From Halichoerus grypus (lineage: Eukaryota > Chordata > Mammalia > Carnivora > Phocidae): 64,000 nucleotides of DNA. The position numbers were made by a program, and so were the translations under genes. The stretch lies in NCBI RefSeq assembly GCF_964656455.1, contig NC_135718.1, forward strand, positions 53,845,008 through 53,909,007, read 5' to 3'. Under the pieces are notes generated by a model. The model searched no databases. It was not told the origin of the DNA and saw nothing but the letters and a program-made list of their open reading frames with translations. Each line of letters opens with the position of its first letter. Position 1 is the stretch's first letter. Positions 21,500-33,559 of this stretch are shown here, one piece after another.

Positions 21500-21965
21500 C
21501 TGAATTTCTTGTAGCCAATCCTCTATTCCCCACCACACCCTACCCTCATCCAACCTCTTTCTGGGTTCCTGTTTCTTAGATATACACAGCTTATTAATAC
21601 CTCAGGGCCTTTGCACATGCTATGTCCTCTGTCTGGAACTCTTTTCCCTCATAGCTCTAAGTCACCACCTCCTCCACTGTTGCTCAGGCCTCTCTCAAAT
21701 GTCACCATATCAAGGAAGACTTTCCCAACCACCCCAGCCAGGTCGCCCCAGCTCATTCACTCTCCAATCCACCCCCAATCCACCAGTGTTCTATTTTCTT
21801 GCAAGTACCTGTCAACTCTCTAAAATTATCTCATGCACTCATCTGTCGATTTCTTTTCTATTTTTCTCACTAAACTGTAAGTTCCATGAGGTCAACAGCT
21901 TTATCTGTCTTGTTCATGGTTATACCCCCAGAAGCTGGCACAGGAGAGGTACCTGATAAATATTT
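21500..21965 (+). mobile_element. L2 LINE 3' end
   Basis: CTCAGGGCCTTTGCACATGC, CTCTGTCTGGAACTCTTTTC, CAAATGTCACCATATCAAGG, CTGTAAGTTCCATGAGG and TACCTGATAAATATTTA reproduce the L2 3' consensus in order. It is the clearest L2 in the window. Confidence 0.88.
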
Positions 21966-23064
21966 ATAAGTAATCAACTTAGCTCAAACTCTGTTAAAAG
22001 AGCTACCCAAACCGCCCAGCAAGCTAGACACAGAGCCAACAGACCAGAAGCAAGCAAAGGGGACCATGACCTCCAGGACCACGTCCCCCTTCTTTGCTCT
22101 CCCTTTCCCTCTTTGTGTGGTGGGTAAGCTGCCAACCCCCTCCTCTCCCCACCGTAAAAGCCCCCTTGGGAAGCAGGCTTCAAGGACTCCCACCAGGGGC
22201 TTTGAGGAGCCTCCCCCAGTGATGGACTCTGACTCCTGCACCCGAGGCAGCTTCGGGGCAGAGCAGGGGAGTGGGGCTGGGGGAGAGGTAACTGTGGGGG
22301 AGGGCTGGGGCAGAGTAGCTGAGAGAGCTGGCCTGGGAAACAGGCCCTTCCCTCACTGCTCTGGGCCTTGCTTTTCCCATTTGTGACTTGGAAGAAGGGC
22401 TGGACTGGATGCTACCTGGGTCCCTGCGGCCTGTGGCAGGTGAGCCCCATGACACTGGGCCCCTGGTATTGGGAGTAGGATGGGGATGGGCAAGGGGACA
22501 GGAGGCGGTAGCCTGGTGCCTGTTCTGCTCCCCTCCCTGCCCGACCCCAGCACCATCATGGGTTCTCAGCCGGGGTTATCAATCTCCCTGCACCTGGAGA
22601 ACTCCCCTAAATGAAATTCCTATTGGCGTGGGGCCTGTGATATAACAAGTCACTCGCTTTGCCTGGGAAATGAAAGATGGTAAGGCAGAGTTCCCAGGAC
22701 AGAGGCGATCTCCATAAATCTGCCGGAATGTTCTGGGGATTACTTTGTGGGATTAATTATCTGTCCTTCAAACAAAGACCTGACCTCAGTGGCCTGAATG
22801 TCCCCAACCTGCAGGGGAGGGAGCGCCGGGCGGTGCGGAGGCGGGCCTGGGTCAGGGCTGCACAGGCACGCACTGTAAGCTCCCAGGTCAGCATCCTCTT
22901 GTCCTGAAAGACCCTAAACAGTTCCCTCATGCCCATCATCAAGTCTGCCTAGCTTCCAGCACTTTCTGCAACTTGGCCCTTCCTAACCCCTCTCACAACC
23001 GGCCTCCCAGAACGACCCTACCGAGTTATGCTTCTATTGCCCAGACTTGTGGTATGGATGAAAA

Positions 23065-23225
23065 AGTGATGTGTACAGTGGACAGAATAAAAACCGGATC
23101 CAGAGCCAGTTCAGTATCTACCGCTTCACCAACTGTACGACCTTGAGTTTCTTGAGCTGAGTCTCAGTTTACCCACCTGTGAAAAGGGAACAGTGCGGGA
23201 AGGGTCTGTACGTGATGGCGTTGTC
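23065..23225 (+). mobile_element. MIR
   Basis: ACCGCTTCACCAACTGTACG and GTCTCAGTTTACCCACCTGT follow the MIR core. Confidence 0.6.
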
Positions 23226-23249
23226 ATGACAACCCACCGAGGCTGGTGG

Positions 23250-23400
23250 CCTCATGGAAAGCACGTGGACTTCAGACTCACATAGACCTGCCACTTCTTG
23301 ACCTGGCTGACCCTATGTGTTACATAACCTTTCTGACCCTGTTTTCTCATCTGTGAAATGGGGACAGCAGTAGTGCTTATTGCAAGGTGAAGATGCAGCC
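23250..23400 (+). mobile_element. MIR
   Basis: CACGTGGACTTCAGACTCAC, GACCCTGTTTTCTCATCTGT and GAAATGGGGACAGCAGTAG follow MIR. It is adjacent and parallel to the previous copy. Confidence 0.65.
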
Positions 23401-24525
23401 TCTGTAGAGGGCCCTGCATGACATCCTTGGGGAGCGGGCAGGACTCCACTGGCATCTTAATTACAGCTACAGGACAAGTGGGCTCAGAGAAGCTTTCTGT
23501 CTTCTGCTGTCACTCTAGGCCAGCCCCTTCTCCCTGCTGAGCCCACATTGTGTGCAAATCTTCCACTGCAAGCAGAAGGCACCACTCTCGGAGCCAGGAG
23601 CCAGGAAAAATCAGTGCTAATCACAGGAGGGCTGCCCAGAGCCGCTCCAAGTTAGCCAAGCCCCAGTTAGCTGTTCTGAATCACAAGGGCCACAGAGGAA
23701 AGGCGGCTGGTGTGGTCTTCCGTTCCCTGGAGAAACAGGAAGGGGGGCGAATTTCACAGTAGAAATGTGGGTGTTAGATGGTCCCTCTGAGCAGAGGTGG
23801 CTGGGGAGTGATGTGGATCCTGCATATGGGATGAGGTCCTGGATACGGGACATGGGTGGCTCGGCACCAACCACCGGCCACGCCACACATGACGTGGGCA
23901 ATCCCGGGCAGGCCATGCTGGGTGGGCCTCCACGTTCTCAGAGGTAAAGTGGAAAGGCCCTCCCTCCCTTGCAGGGTCCTCCTAAGGATGCATAACTTAG
24001 GTGAAGTCTCCTGGCAGCTGCTCAGGCCCACGTGAGTCCCTCAGGAAAGCATGGCTTCTTTCTGGGTTCTCAGGGCAACATGGTTGGGGCCCAAATAGGC
24101 CTTAGCTTCAGTGGCTCACATCCGGGGGGCCTGATGGACATGTGAATTCCAGAGGATTCCATGATCTCCAGGATGGGGAGGGAGAGAATGAGGCAAAGGA
24201 GGCAGAGCCTTGTGAACTCTTGAGCCCAGCAGGTAGTCACAGCCCGGAGGGGACATAGTGCTGGGTATGCGGTAGGAGGTGACAGGTCAGAGAGAAAATT
24301 TAAGCTGAGCTGGGCAGAGAGCATGAACATCCAATGAGCAATGGAATGGAGCTGACCAACCTGCTTCCATCAACTGACCAGACCATGTAAGGTGGGTAGT
24401 CAGGGGAGGCTTCTGGAGGCAGTGAGTGGGAAGATAAGGTTTAAAGGAGGGGAAGGATGCAGACAGATGGATAACAGAAGGACAAGAAGACTTGGTAGAT
24501 AAATAGGCTGATGCAGGCTCCTCTC

Positions 24526-24746
24526 TTCTTTTTTTTAAGGTTTTATTTTTATTTTTTTGAAAGAGACAGAGAGCGCATGCGTGAGCAGTGCGGGAAGGGG
24601 CAGAGGGAGAGGGAGAGATTGAATCTCAAGCTGGCTCCACGCCTAGTGCAGAGCCTGATGCAGGAATCAATCTCATGACCCTGAGATCATGACCCTAGCC
24701 AAAATCAAGAGTCAGATGCTTAACTGACTGAGCCACCCAGGCGCTC
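24526..24746 (-). mobile_element. Can-SINE (SINEC), reverse orientation
   Basis: Reverse complement of a full Can-SINE. On the plus strand it starts with a T-rich tail (AAGGTTTTATTTTTATT), passes a GA-rich block, and ends TGAGCCACCCAGGCGCTCC, the reverse of the SINE head. A short flanking duplication CTCCTCTC (24518-24525 and 24747-24754) is possible, but the sequence is simple, so it is weaker evidence. The body is more diverged than the other copies. Confidence 0.92.
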
Positions 24747-24824
24747 CTCCTCTCCACTCTTGACTGTTCTTCTTTCAAGAACATGCAATGGGAAGCAGTC
24801 ACTTCTAGATGAGGTCAATGAACT

Positions 24825-25010
24825 CGGGAATAATAGTAATTTACTGAGCATTTACTATACGCCAGGTATTGTGCTAAGCATTGCTCCCTCTGAAGCAGGT
24901 GTTTTCACCTCAATTTACAGAAGTGATCTGTGGCGGTCCCACAGGCTATTGCACTGGGAGCCAGGATTGAACTCAGACTATCTGGCCCAAAGCTGCCACT
25001 TCAGCATGCT
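24825..25010 (-). mobile_element. MIR (reverse)
   Basis: TACTGAGCATTTACTATACG, CCAGGTATTGTGCTAAGCAT and AGCCAGGATTGAACTCAGAC are reverse MIR in order. Confidence 0.75.
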
Positions 25011-25339
25011 AATGCTGGAGCCATGTCTCAGGGAACATTCAGGCAGTCATTTCGTCCTGTGGGTAGCACATCCCATCACTCCAGGTTAGGTCAAGTTAGG
25101 GACAGTGTCCATACCTCCTAACTCTTCGGCCCTGTCCTTGTAGGATGGCCAGTGTCTAAAGTGGGTGCTCTGAATTCTGCAGAAGCAGGATGAGAAAGAA
25201 ACAGCAGGGCTTTCCTGGGCACAGAGCAGGCTGGGGTTGAGGTAAAAGGGTGGAGCCAGATCCGTTGGGTCCACCTACACCCCTTTGAGTTCCACCTAGC
25301 TTTCTCAACTTCACATTTGATCTCCGAAGTTGGAGCTCA

Positions 25340-25560
25340 AACTGCCTCAGTCCAATCTTGGCTCCAACGCTGACAAGCTGAGTGGCCTTGGGCAAGTTAC
25401 TTAACCTCTCTGAGCTCTGTTTCCTCATCCGTGTTCTGGGGACAATGACAGCACCTTCTTCGCTGGGATGCCATGAGGAGCAAATGCGTTAATACATGTA
25501 AGCTGCTTAGAACAGCGCCCTGGGTGATGCCTCGATAAATTCTGATCAATGTGATCACTG
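25340..25560 (+). mobile_element. MIR
   Basis: Well preserved: GTGGCCTTGGGCAAGTTACT, TAACCTCTCTGAGCTCTGTT, GTTAATACATGTAAGCTGC and TAGAACAGCGCCCTGGG. Confidence 0.82.
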
Positions 25561-25904
25561 TTGGGTTTTCCTCTTCAGCCCTCATTCCGCCACCTCCCTC
25601 TCCCAAAGAAGTACCAACTCCAGTGTTTTGCTAAAACGTCCCTGCACACACACGTATTCTTGTTAAATACCTCCTGTTGGCTTGTTTTACTTACATATGT
25701 GGTATCGTGCTATTCCTTTCTACTTCTTTCACCACTCAACGCTAGGCTTCCAAGATTTATCTCTTTTGCCGTCTGTATATCTATTAAGTTGAACCATATG
25801 AAATTGCTGACATTCCACCATTTTTGACCTGCAAGAATAGTGATTTCGTGTGATTTAACCTCCAAGTTTGTGGATTCTAACTGATACAGAATGTTCTCTA
25901 GTAT

Positions 25905-26085
25905 AGGTGTTGGCAAACCTTTGCTGTAAAAGGCCATCGTAAATATTTTAGACTTTGCGGGTCAAGAGGCAAAATCGAGGACATGATGTTGGTACCTATT
26001 TAACAAGAGAGAAAACAAATTTCCACAAGATTTTTGATGAAATTCAAAACACAAGAATAATTGAGCACCATTTTTTGTAATACAG
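25905..26085 (+). mobile_element. hAT-Charlie-type nonautonomous element
   Basis: GGTGTTGGCAAACCTTTGCT, AAAGGCCATCGTAAATATT and TAGACTTTGCGGGTCA match the familiar 'summary-of-uptake' hAT motif series shared by MER33/MER58-type elements. I cannot fix the subfamily by eye. Confidence 0.55.
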
Positions 26086-26439
26086 GTCTACCCGTGAGAA
26101 GAATGGAACTTTGGGGGTAAGAGATAATATTTCACTCGAGCGGAGTTCAAAGATAGGATTTACTACCATCAAATCACTTGCAAAATGATCCTTTAGAATC
26201 CATTCTTAGCTGTGAGATCACACAACAGCAGGCAGTGGGGCACCTGGCCCACATGCCCACGTGGAGGGTGTGAGGGGGTTGGTCACTGTGGTTGCCACTT
26301 GCAATGCCCTGACCTCAACTCAGCCTCAGCACCTCTACACTGGGGTCCCCTCGTTGGCGGGCTTCCCCATCCTGGTGAATACACTGTGCCTATTTTTCCA
26401 TTGAATTTCCCAACTTTTCCCCACTGACTTGCAGGGATT

Positions 26440-26910
26440 CCTTATACAGCCTATAGCCCCTTGTTGGTTTTAATTGTTGCAGAAATCTTCTCCCCACGTG
26501 TCATCTGTTGTTAGCTTTATCTATACATTCCAACTGAATTGAGAATCCTTTGATGTAGATCAATCTTTCATCTCCACATGTGCTCTTTGGGTGCTAAGTC
26601 CTTTCCAAGCACAAGGTCATGAAGATATACCCCCACATTTCCTTTTATGAGCTTTATATTTTACTGTTCATGGTGACGTCTTTAATCCATCTGACGTCCA
26701 TCTTGGTATACGGTGTATGGTGGGGATCTTGCTTTATTTTTCTCCACATAGTGAGCTGGTTTTCCCAACACTGGCTTCTAAACAAGTCATCTCTTCCCCA
26801 TTGATTTGTGGCACCACCTTTACCATATATCAAGTTCCCATGTTTATATGTGGGTCTAGTTCTAAGAGCTGCATTCTGTCCCATTGGCCTGTCTGTTGTT
26901 TAAGACATAC
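26440..26910 (-). mobile_element. Old L1 ORF2-region fragment (reverse)
   Basis: TTAATCCATCTGACGTCCAT, CTTGGTATACGGTGTATGG, TTTGTGGCACCACCTTTACC, ATATGTGGGTCTAGTTCT and TTCTGTCCCATTGGCCTGTC are the antisense of the L1 ORF2 reverse-transcriptase region in order. It is highly diverged and full of stops. Confidence 0.7.
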
Positions 26911-27249
26911 TAGATGGATTAGGGTCTACCCCACTCATGGCCCTGTTGCCCTCTTCTGCACTGGCTATCTTGGGTGATACCACCTCTGGCTGCCAGCTCC
27001 CTAAGGCTTGTGGACACTGCTTGTGATGATGAACTGGCCAATCTGATGCCCTCTAGGAAATCTGGAATCAGAAAGCTAGAATATGAAGATGGTTGACAGC
27101 TGAGACGGAAGCCAGAAGGATGATCCGCGGACAGCCATGATGGAGAGGGGGCAGGACGGCCATCACGGATGCACTCGGTGAGATCACGAGGGCGCCAGTG
27201 GGGTAGAGAGAGATGAGTGAGGCAAATGGCCAGAGCAGGGCAAAGATGC

Positions 27250-27712
27250 TGTGGTAGGCTGAATAACAGCCATCAAAGACAGCCAGCTCCTGATCCCTGG
27301 AACCTCTGAATGTTACTTTACATGGCGTACGGGATTCAGTGAAGCATCATGTGATGTGCAGATTATCTTCTGGGCTCTACATGTCACCAAAAGGGTCCTT
27401 GAAGAGGGAGGCAGAGGGCGATTAGACTACAGAAGAGGAGAAGGCAACATGGCCAGGGGAAAAGAGATTGGGTAATGCAGCCATGGACCGACGAAGAAAG
27501 GCTGACAGCCACCAGTGGTTGGAGGCCGCAAGAAATGGATCCTCCCTGGGTGACCCAGAAGGAACCAGCCCTGCTGACACTTTGATTTTACCCCCAGAAG
27601 ACTGATTTTGGACTTCTGGTCTCCAGAGCCATAAGAGAATACATTTCTGTTGCTATAAGCCGCAGTTTGCTGATGTTTGTTATCATAGCCATGGGAAACT
27701 GTAAGAAAGGAG
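27250..27712 (+). mobile_element. MLT1-like solo LTR
   Basis: CTGTGGTAGGCTGAATAA, CTGATCCCTGGAACCTCTGA, TTACTTTACATGGCGTACGG, AGGGTCCTTGAAGAGGGAGG, CAGCCCTGCTGACACTTTGA, TTTTGGACTTCTGGTCTCCA and CATTTCTGTTGCTATAAGCC follow the long MaLR LTR consensus in order. Exact subfamily not assigned. Confidence 0.78.
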
Positions 27713-28089
27713 AGTGTGCTCAAGCTTGCTGTTCCAGTTCCTCTTCGCAGAAGGCCCCACTCCCAGGAGTGTCTGCCCTGGATTCCCGCAGGAACCAGCT
27801 TCCTAAGTGCTTTCAGATTCTTGGAACCACAGATGCCCTGAAAGGAACACTCCATGCCCCTTCGCTTGACCCTCAAGACCCTTCAAATCATCTTTCCTCT
27901 TCTGCAGCCTGGCTAGTCTGCCTGTCGCCTTGTAGACGCTTCATGAATAGTCCCCTCCCTCTAAGTCTTTGCTCCGGTCAGCCCCTCCTGCCCAGGATGC
28001 CCTCCTCCCCACCTCCCCCCACCCACCCTTCCATCCCAGGTGCTAGCACTCCCCCCACTTCCAGGGTGGCTTCCTTATGAGATCCCATC

Positions 28090-28225
28090 CAACAGAGCGC
28101 TCGTGTGTCCTGAGTGCTTGCCCCGTGCCACGCGCTGTTCTGAGCACTTTGCATGTATGGATGGGACTCTCAGAGCCTCCAACATCCCGTCTCTCCATTC
28201 TATAGCTGGGGAAGGGGCCAGCTCA
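28090..28225 (-). mobile_element. MIR fragment (reverse)
   Basis: GTGCCACGCGCTGTTCTGAG followed by CACTTTGCATGTATG is the reverse MIR 3' end. The rest is diverged. Confidence 0.6.
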
Positions 28226-29639
28226 GGTCTACTTCCTGTCAGGATGCCCGATCCTTAGCCCTTTGGATGCTACCCTCCCAATTTTTGCCATATCTGCATG
28301 TACCTTGTATTATTATTTACTCTTTTCTTTAATTGGACTCAATTTTTTTCTTCAACAACGCATTCTAAAAGAATCCATTTAAGAGTTTCACAAATGGAGA
28401 ACCAGTTCACTGACCATAAATAGTGATTGTAAAATGGATAAAATGAGCCTACGTGGTTAGAATTTTAGCCACACCAGCTTGCCATCTGATGGCTCCAGCC
28501 CACTCTCTTCTCCTTAAATGGGAAGATAAGCCAAAGGGGAGTGAGGTGTTAAAGGTGTGAGCACCCAATTGTACTTTCTCCTGGACAGAACTGACAGAAA
28601 TAGAAATTCTGAGAGAGAACTGGGAAGGGAATAACTTTCACTGTGTGGTTCGATGTGATTTCACACCCTACCCATGCGCCACTTAAAATCATCTCTCTGG
28701 GGATCAGCATGTGGGTGAGGCTGGTGCCCTCACCCCAGCCCTAGCCCCCCAGCGCTCTCTGCCTCCTCTGATCTTCCCGATGGCTTTCTGACAACCAGTG
28801 AGTGCTATGTGGATGGATGAGCAACTATTCACAGGCTTCCTCCCCACAAGTCCTCAAGCTTCTCGATGGAATGGTTTTCCATTTCCGATTTCCAATCTAG
28901 AGCCTGTTTCCCCAAGACCACCAAGTAGGGAGGCTAGTTGGTGACCTTGCTAAGTGCCTGCTGAGTCATGAACAGGCAACTCTCCTGTCCCTGCAGACTT
29001 CTAGAGAACCCACAGCACCCCAGGACCTCAAGTCCTCATCTGCAAAATGCTCCCTTAAGTCTCAACTAAATTGCTCTCCTGGACACCAAAGACTCCCACC
29101 ATCATTATGAAGAAAAATCAGTCACTGGCTCCTTTAAAATAACCCTTGCGATGTGGGACACTGCTGTGAGGTGCCCTTCAGCCTCTGCTAGCGCTGATTC
29201 AAAAGCGCCTCACTGCTGTGGCCCTTCAGAGCTGGCAGCAGGGGCGGGTGGGAGGGGCGGGGGGTAGAAAGCAGAGGCAGCCTGAGCCCACCTCACTTCC
29301 CCCAACAGAAGCAATGCCTTCTGGGGGGCTGGGATGGAGCACCGAGCGGCAGAAGGAGACTGCGGGAGCAACAAATTCATTCTGTGCTGGAATGTTTGTT
29401 CACTTCAATCAATGTCTGAAAGTATCAGCTCTGAAATCTCTGTTTCCAGGATATTGGTCAAATATTTGAATAGGGCAGCTAGTTAATTGACTCAGGCAGA
29501 GCACTTGACAGAGAGGCAGAGGGAGAGGCTGTGGGGCGCCGCAAGACAGCTGAGCCCAGAGTTAGGTCTGGCGGTTCCCGAACCTCGGCAGTCCCAACAG
29601 GTGCTCAGGATGGGGCAGGGAGCATGAGGTCAGGGGTCC

Positions 29640-29820
29640 TGCAGAAATGTGGGTTCTGAAGCCATGTGACTTTGGGCAACTGGACCTCAGTTTCCTCATC
29701 TATAAAAGGGGATGACAACACCTCATGGGGTTGGCAGGATTAAAAGAGTTGATGTAGGTGAAGCATCTGGATCGGCTCCTAAGCATTCTGGAAGTGCTAA
29801 CTACTCTTACTGATGGTGAT
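29640..29820 (+). mobile_element. MIR
   Basis: GCCATGTGACTTTGGGCAAC, CCTCAGTTTCCTCATCTATA and GGGGTTGGCAGGATTAAAAG follow MIR. Confidence 0.75.
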
Positions 29821-30799
29821 TGCTCCTTGGTCTGGCATTCAGAGGTCCTCAGTGGGAGTCCCATGCTGCAAGAGGGTGTTAGGGCTGGACAGAAAAGTCC
29901 CTGGAATGTGTGCTCACAACCTGCCCTGGCTGGTGACATTTCCCTTCCTCATGGTCTCCAAATCATCCCTGGAGGGCTGCCCTCTCAGAGAACAAATCCT
30001 TTCCTGACCTCCTGAGGTCTTTGTTCTATAGGCTATGCTTTAAGCTTTCTTGATGAATTACTTGTGCAGTTGGGTTCTCCCTGGGGCCTATATGGACATG
30101 TCTAGTGAACTGGTGGGTGGGTTTTCAGTGGCTGACCTTCTGGCTAAAAGAAAGGCCCCTTCTCCTCCCTTTCTTGTTTTAAACTGCTTTAAACACAGGT
30201 TCTGTCGGAGAGATGGGAGTGGAGAGGGTGGCATGGTGTCCCCAGGGCCCTGTCTGGACCCTACAGAGAGGACTGCAGGCTGGAGCTGGAGGAGCTGTTT
30301 ATATGGGGTGGGGGAAACAGTGCATAGGGACTCAAGCAGGGGTGCCATGGGGCCCAGGTCCCAAGTGCAGCTGCAGGAGTAGGGAAGAAGCAGCCCCTGT
30401 CTCTTCCCATGATCCATTTTGGTTCCAGGGTCATGGAGTGTCCAGGGGATGCTGGGCCATTCCGGTGGCTGTGGAAGGTGCTGAGAGCAGGGGCCCCAGT
30501 GAGTTACCCACCTCCAGTGGTGGTGCAGGGGAGACCCTCAAGGGATCAGGGGCAAAAGACCAGGTCAATCATATAGCACATGGAACTGCCCATCTCTCCA
30601 CGCCACAGGGGCCCCTGCAACACTTGGGGATTTTCCAGAGAGCCGAAGTGTTAGGTTTTGCAGGCAGGGAAGAGGGGCATGTGCCCGTGACTTTGGTATT
30701 TTTAGAGACTCCATTCCCACCTACCTGCCGAGCAACCCTAGTATCTTTCCTTGTCTGTGCTTGCCATCAACCAGATGATAAGTTTTTGATTAAACCCTG

Positions 30800-30885
30800 T
30801 TAACATTCCCATTTTACAGATGAGGAGACTGAGGCCCAAACAAGAGGAGTCACCTGCTCAGGGTCACCTGACACTTGAGCCCTCT
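30800..30885 (-). mobile_element. MIR fragment (reverse)
   Basis: TTCCCATTTTACAGATGAGG and AGACTGAGGCCCAAAC are the reverse MIR core. Confidence 0.7.
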
Positions 30886-31589
30886 CCCTGGGGTGCCCTG
30901 CTCATAGCTGGCACACAGCAAACACCGAAGACAGGGATCTGCTGATGGGAACGTAGAGGCAGATGCCGACATTTCTGTTCCCCCCGGGGAGTCATGAATC
31001 AGAGCTGTGTGGGGGTGGGGGATGGTGATGGGCTGAGCTCCTGGAACTCCATCTGCTTACTTACCCGGTCTGCGGGGAGCCCCAGGGCGGCCCCCCTCCC
31101 ACACCCCCACCCCATCCTCTCCTCCTCCCTCTGCCCCTCGGAGCTGAGCCCAGAGAGACAGGGCACTGCAGCGTGGGGTTGTTGGGTGACTTCAGGCTTA
31201 ATATCTTTGTAACCATATTGCAAAAGGGCATGCCTAAGACAGCGCCTTTCGCTTAATCTTTCTCTTTTATTGCTTTTTCTCTTGTATGATTTAACCTTGC
31301 ACCAGGTATCAAGGTAGATAAATAAAAACTTTTATTTCAGATTAGCCCCGGCTGGGGGCTGCCTTGAAAGCTGAGCAGTCATCCAGGGAGTCAGATGAAA
31401 AAGGGAGCTGGGAATCTGAGCTGCTTAGAGGGGCTCATCTCAGGTTCAAAGCCCCCAAAAGATATTTGAGACCTTTTCTGAGGGGAGGGGCAAATCTCCT
31501 CCAGTGCCCACAGCCTGCGGGGGGTGGGGGGGGCTGAGGCCAGCACAGCAACCTTCCCAGTGCAGCACCCCCGACCCCCTCCCCTCCTG

Positions 31590-31800
31590 GCTGGCCCCTC
31601 CCCCGCTACCTCTCCTCACCCTGTGCTTCCTCCCCAGTGCTCCAAGCAGCCACCAGACACTGCCTTTGTAGACTTCTCAGTGGCATGTGGGCTCCACGGG
31701 GGCAGTGACAGTGGCCTCCACTCACCGTTCGTCCCCAGGGTCTAGCATGGAGCCTGGCCCACAGTAGGTACTCAATCAATATTCGGAGTTAAAGGAATGA
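31590..31800 (+). mobile_element. L2 LINE 3' end
   Basis: GTGGGCTCCACGGGGGCAGT, CCCCAGGGTCTAGCATGGAG and CACAGTAGGTACTCAATCAA are the L2 terminal motifs. Confidence 0.65.
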
Positions 31801-31874
31801 AGGAAGGAATCCTGGGATTCCAACCCACACACAGACCAGTGGGTTGATATGAATCACTTCATTTCCCAGGCAGA

Positions 31875-32065
31875 ACAGTAAAGGATGGCAGAATGAATGT
31901 GAGTTTTGGAAGCAGGGAGATCTAGATTCAAATCCCATGTCCACCACTTAGGGGCTGTGTGACCCTAAGCACGTTTCAGGAGCTCTGGGAGTTTAGTTTC
32001 CTTGTCTGTGAGATGGCTTTGGTCAGCCACATCCCGGGGCTATGGTGAGGGTCAGAGAGGATGTC
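31875..32065 (+). mobile_element. MIR
   Basis: TAGATTCAAATCCCATGTCC, CACTTAGGGGCTGTGTGACC and TTTCCTTGTCTGTGAGATGG follow MIR. Confidence 0.72.
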
Positions 32066-32091
32066 TAGCCCAGGCAAACTCTCACACGTGT

Positions 32092-32545
32092 TCAGCGACA
32101 GACATACAAGATGCTGTTCAGAGTAGCAGGATTTGTAATAGCAGAGACCAGGGCATGCACCCATCGGCGGGAAAACGGATTGCCTGTGGCATTTTCTCAC
32201 GATGGACGACTATGCAGTAATAAAAAAGAACAAATGATACCTACACCAAAAAAAATATGAATGAACCTCAGATATATAATATTGGGTAGAAAACACAAGT
32301 CCCAAGAGACCATGTATAACATGATACTTTTTAAATAAGGTTCAAAGACAATTAAACCCAAACAAGATGTGATCCATAGATATGGGACGAAAGATTTTGT
32401 AAAATCAAGGGAATGAAAAAAACACAAGATTCAAAGATGTGGCTATGGGAATGGGGCGGAGCACAGCCAGGCGTGACGTACGGGTGACAGTTTAGCTCCT
32501 GGGTTGGTTGGGGGATTCCCGGGTGTCCATGGTGTTATTAAAAAT
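32092..32545 (+). mobile_element. Old L1 (L1M) 3' region
   Basis: GATTTGTAATAGCAGAGACC, TATGCAGTAATAAAAAAGAA, GAATGAACCTCAGATATATA and ACATGATACTTTTTAAATA match the old L1 3' end series. Confidence 0.65.
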
Positions 32546-33490
32546 GAACAATGAAGCTAAAGAGGGCCAACACAGACCGATGTTGATCATGATCCAAGAA
32601 TTATGTCTCTATCAGTTCTGTGTGCTGAGGTGTGCCAAGCTAATGCAGAAAGAGAACACAAAATAGATGGTGGCTAATTTCATAATCCTCTAACGATCTC
32701 GAAGCCCTGGAAATCCAATACAAAGCAGTTACCTGAGAGATGAGGAAAAAGTGGGAAAGAGGCGAATTTGTTGAAAAGACAAATGGTTGTTGACACAGGG
32801 AAACCGGGCTAGAATCTCCCGGCCAAACCACCTCTGGCCACGAACTAGAATAATCCCCAGCCTTGTGAGCGACCTCCAGCCATGACTGGTCCGCCAGACC
32901 CCAGCCATGCCTGAAGAGAAGTGGTTCCCTGAGCTGAGCTGCAGTGCACTCCCTCCATAACTATAGGAGGTGGGCCCAGCGTGTAGCAGAAGGGGTTCTA
33001 ATTGGGCCCAAGGGGGAGTTCTTCGGGGGGTGCTCCCACAGGACATGGGACACACAGGAGACTCTACAGCATCCTGAACAAGGGACAGAAAGTCCTGCCC
33101 ATGAAGAGGGTGTGGGAAAGAGAAGAAGTGGGAAGGGAGGGTCTCAGTCCGTGTGGCAGTGAAACCTCTCAAAAGTCCGCTGACAGCAAGGGGCAAGCTA
33201 CTGCTGTTGACAAAGAGCATATAGGGCGTCCTTAAAGGAGGGAGGAAGAACAAAGACTTCTCTGGTTTATCACAAAGGCGGGGCACAGGAGAACACTGGG
33301 AGCAGGGGCAGACTGGCTGGGAAGTCGCACACCCTTGAAGAGAGGAGGGAGAAAGATCAGGGGAGAATGTAGGGCAGGCTTTCCTGAGGTTCGCCGGGAG
33401 AAATGTAGTGTTGGTGTGAGAGATCACTGTCATTTAGGTATGGTGGTGGTAGAGGGGACAACTGTACATAATATGCCAGTGTATTTTTCT

Positions 33491-33559
33491 TTTATATGTA
33501 TATATTATATATATATTATATAATATATTATATATAATAATATATAATATATATATATA
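33491..33559. repeat. (TA)n-rich palindromic low-complexity tract
   Basis: About 70 nt made only of A and T apart from one G near its start and ending at ATAC. It is rich in TATATA and TAATATATTA and self-complementary at many offsets. Confidence 0.95.
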
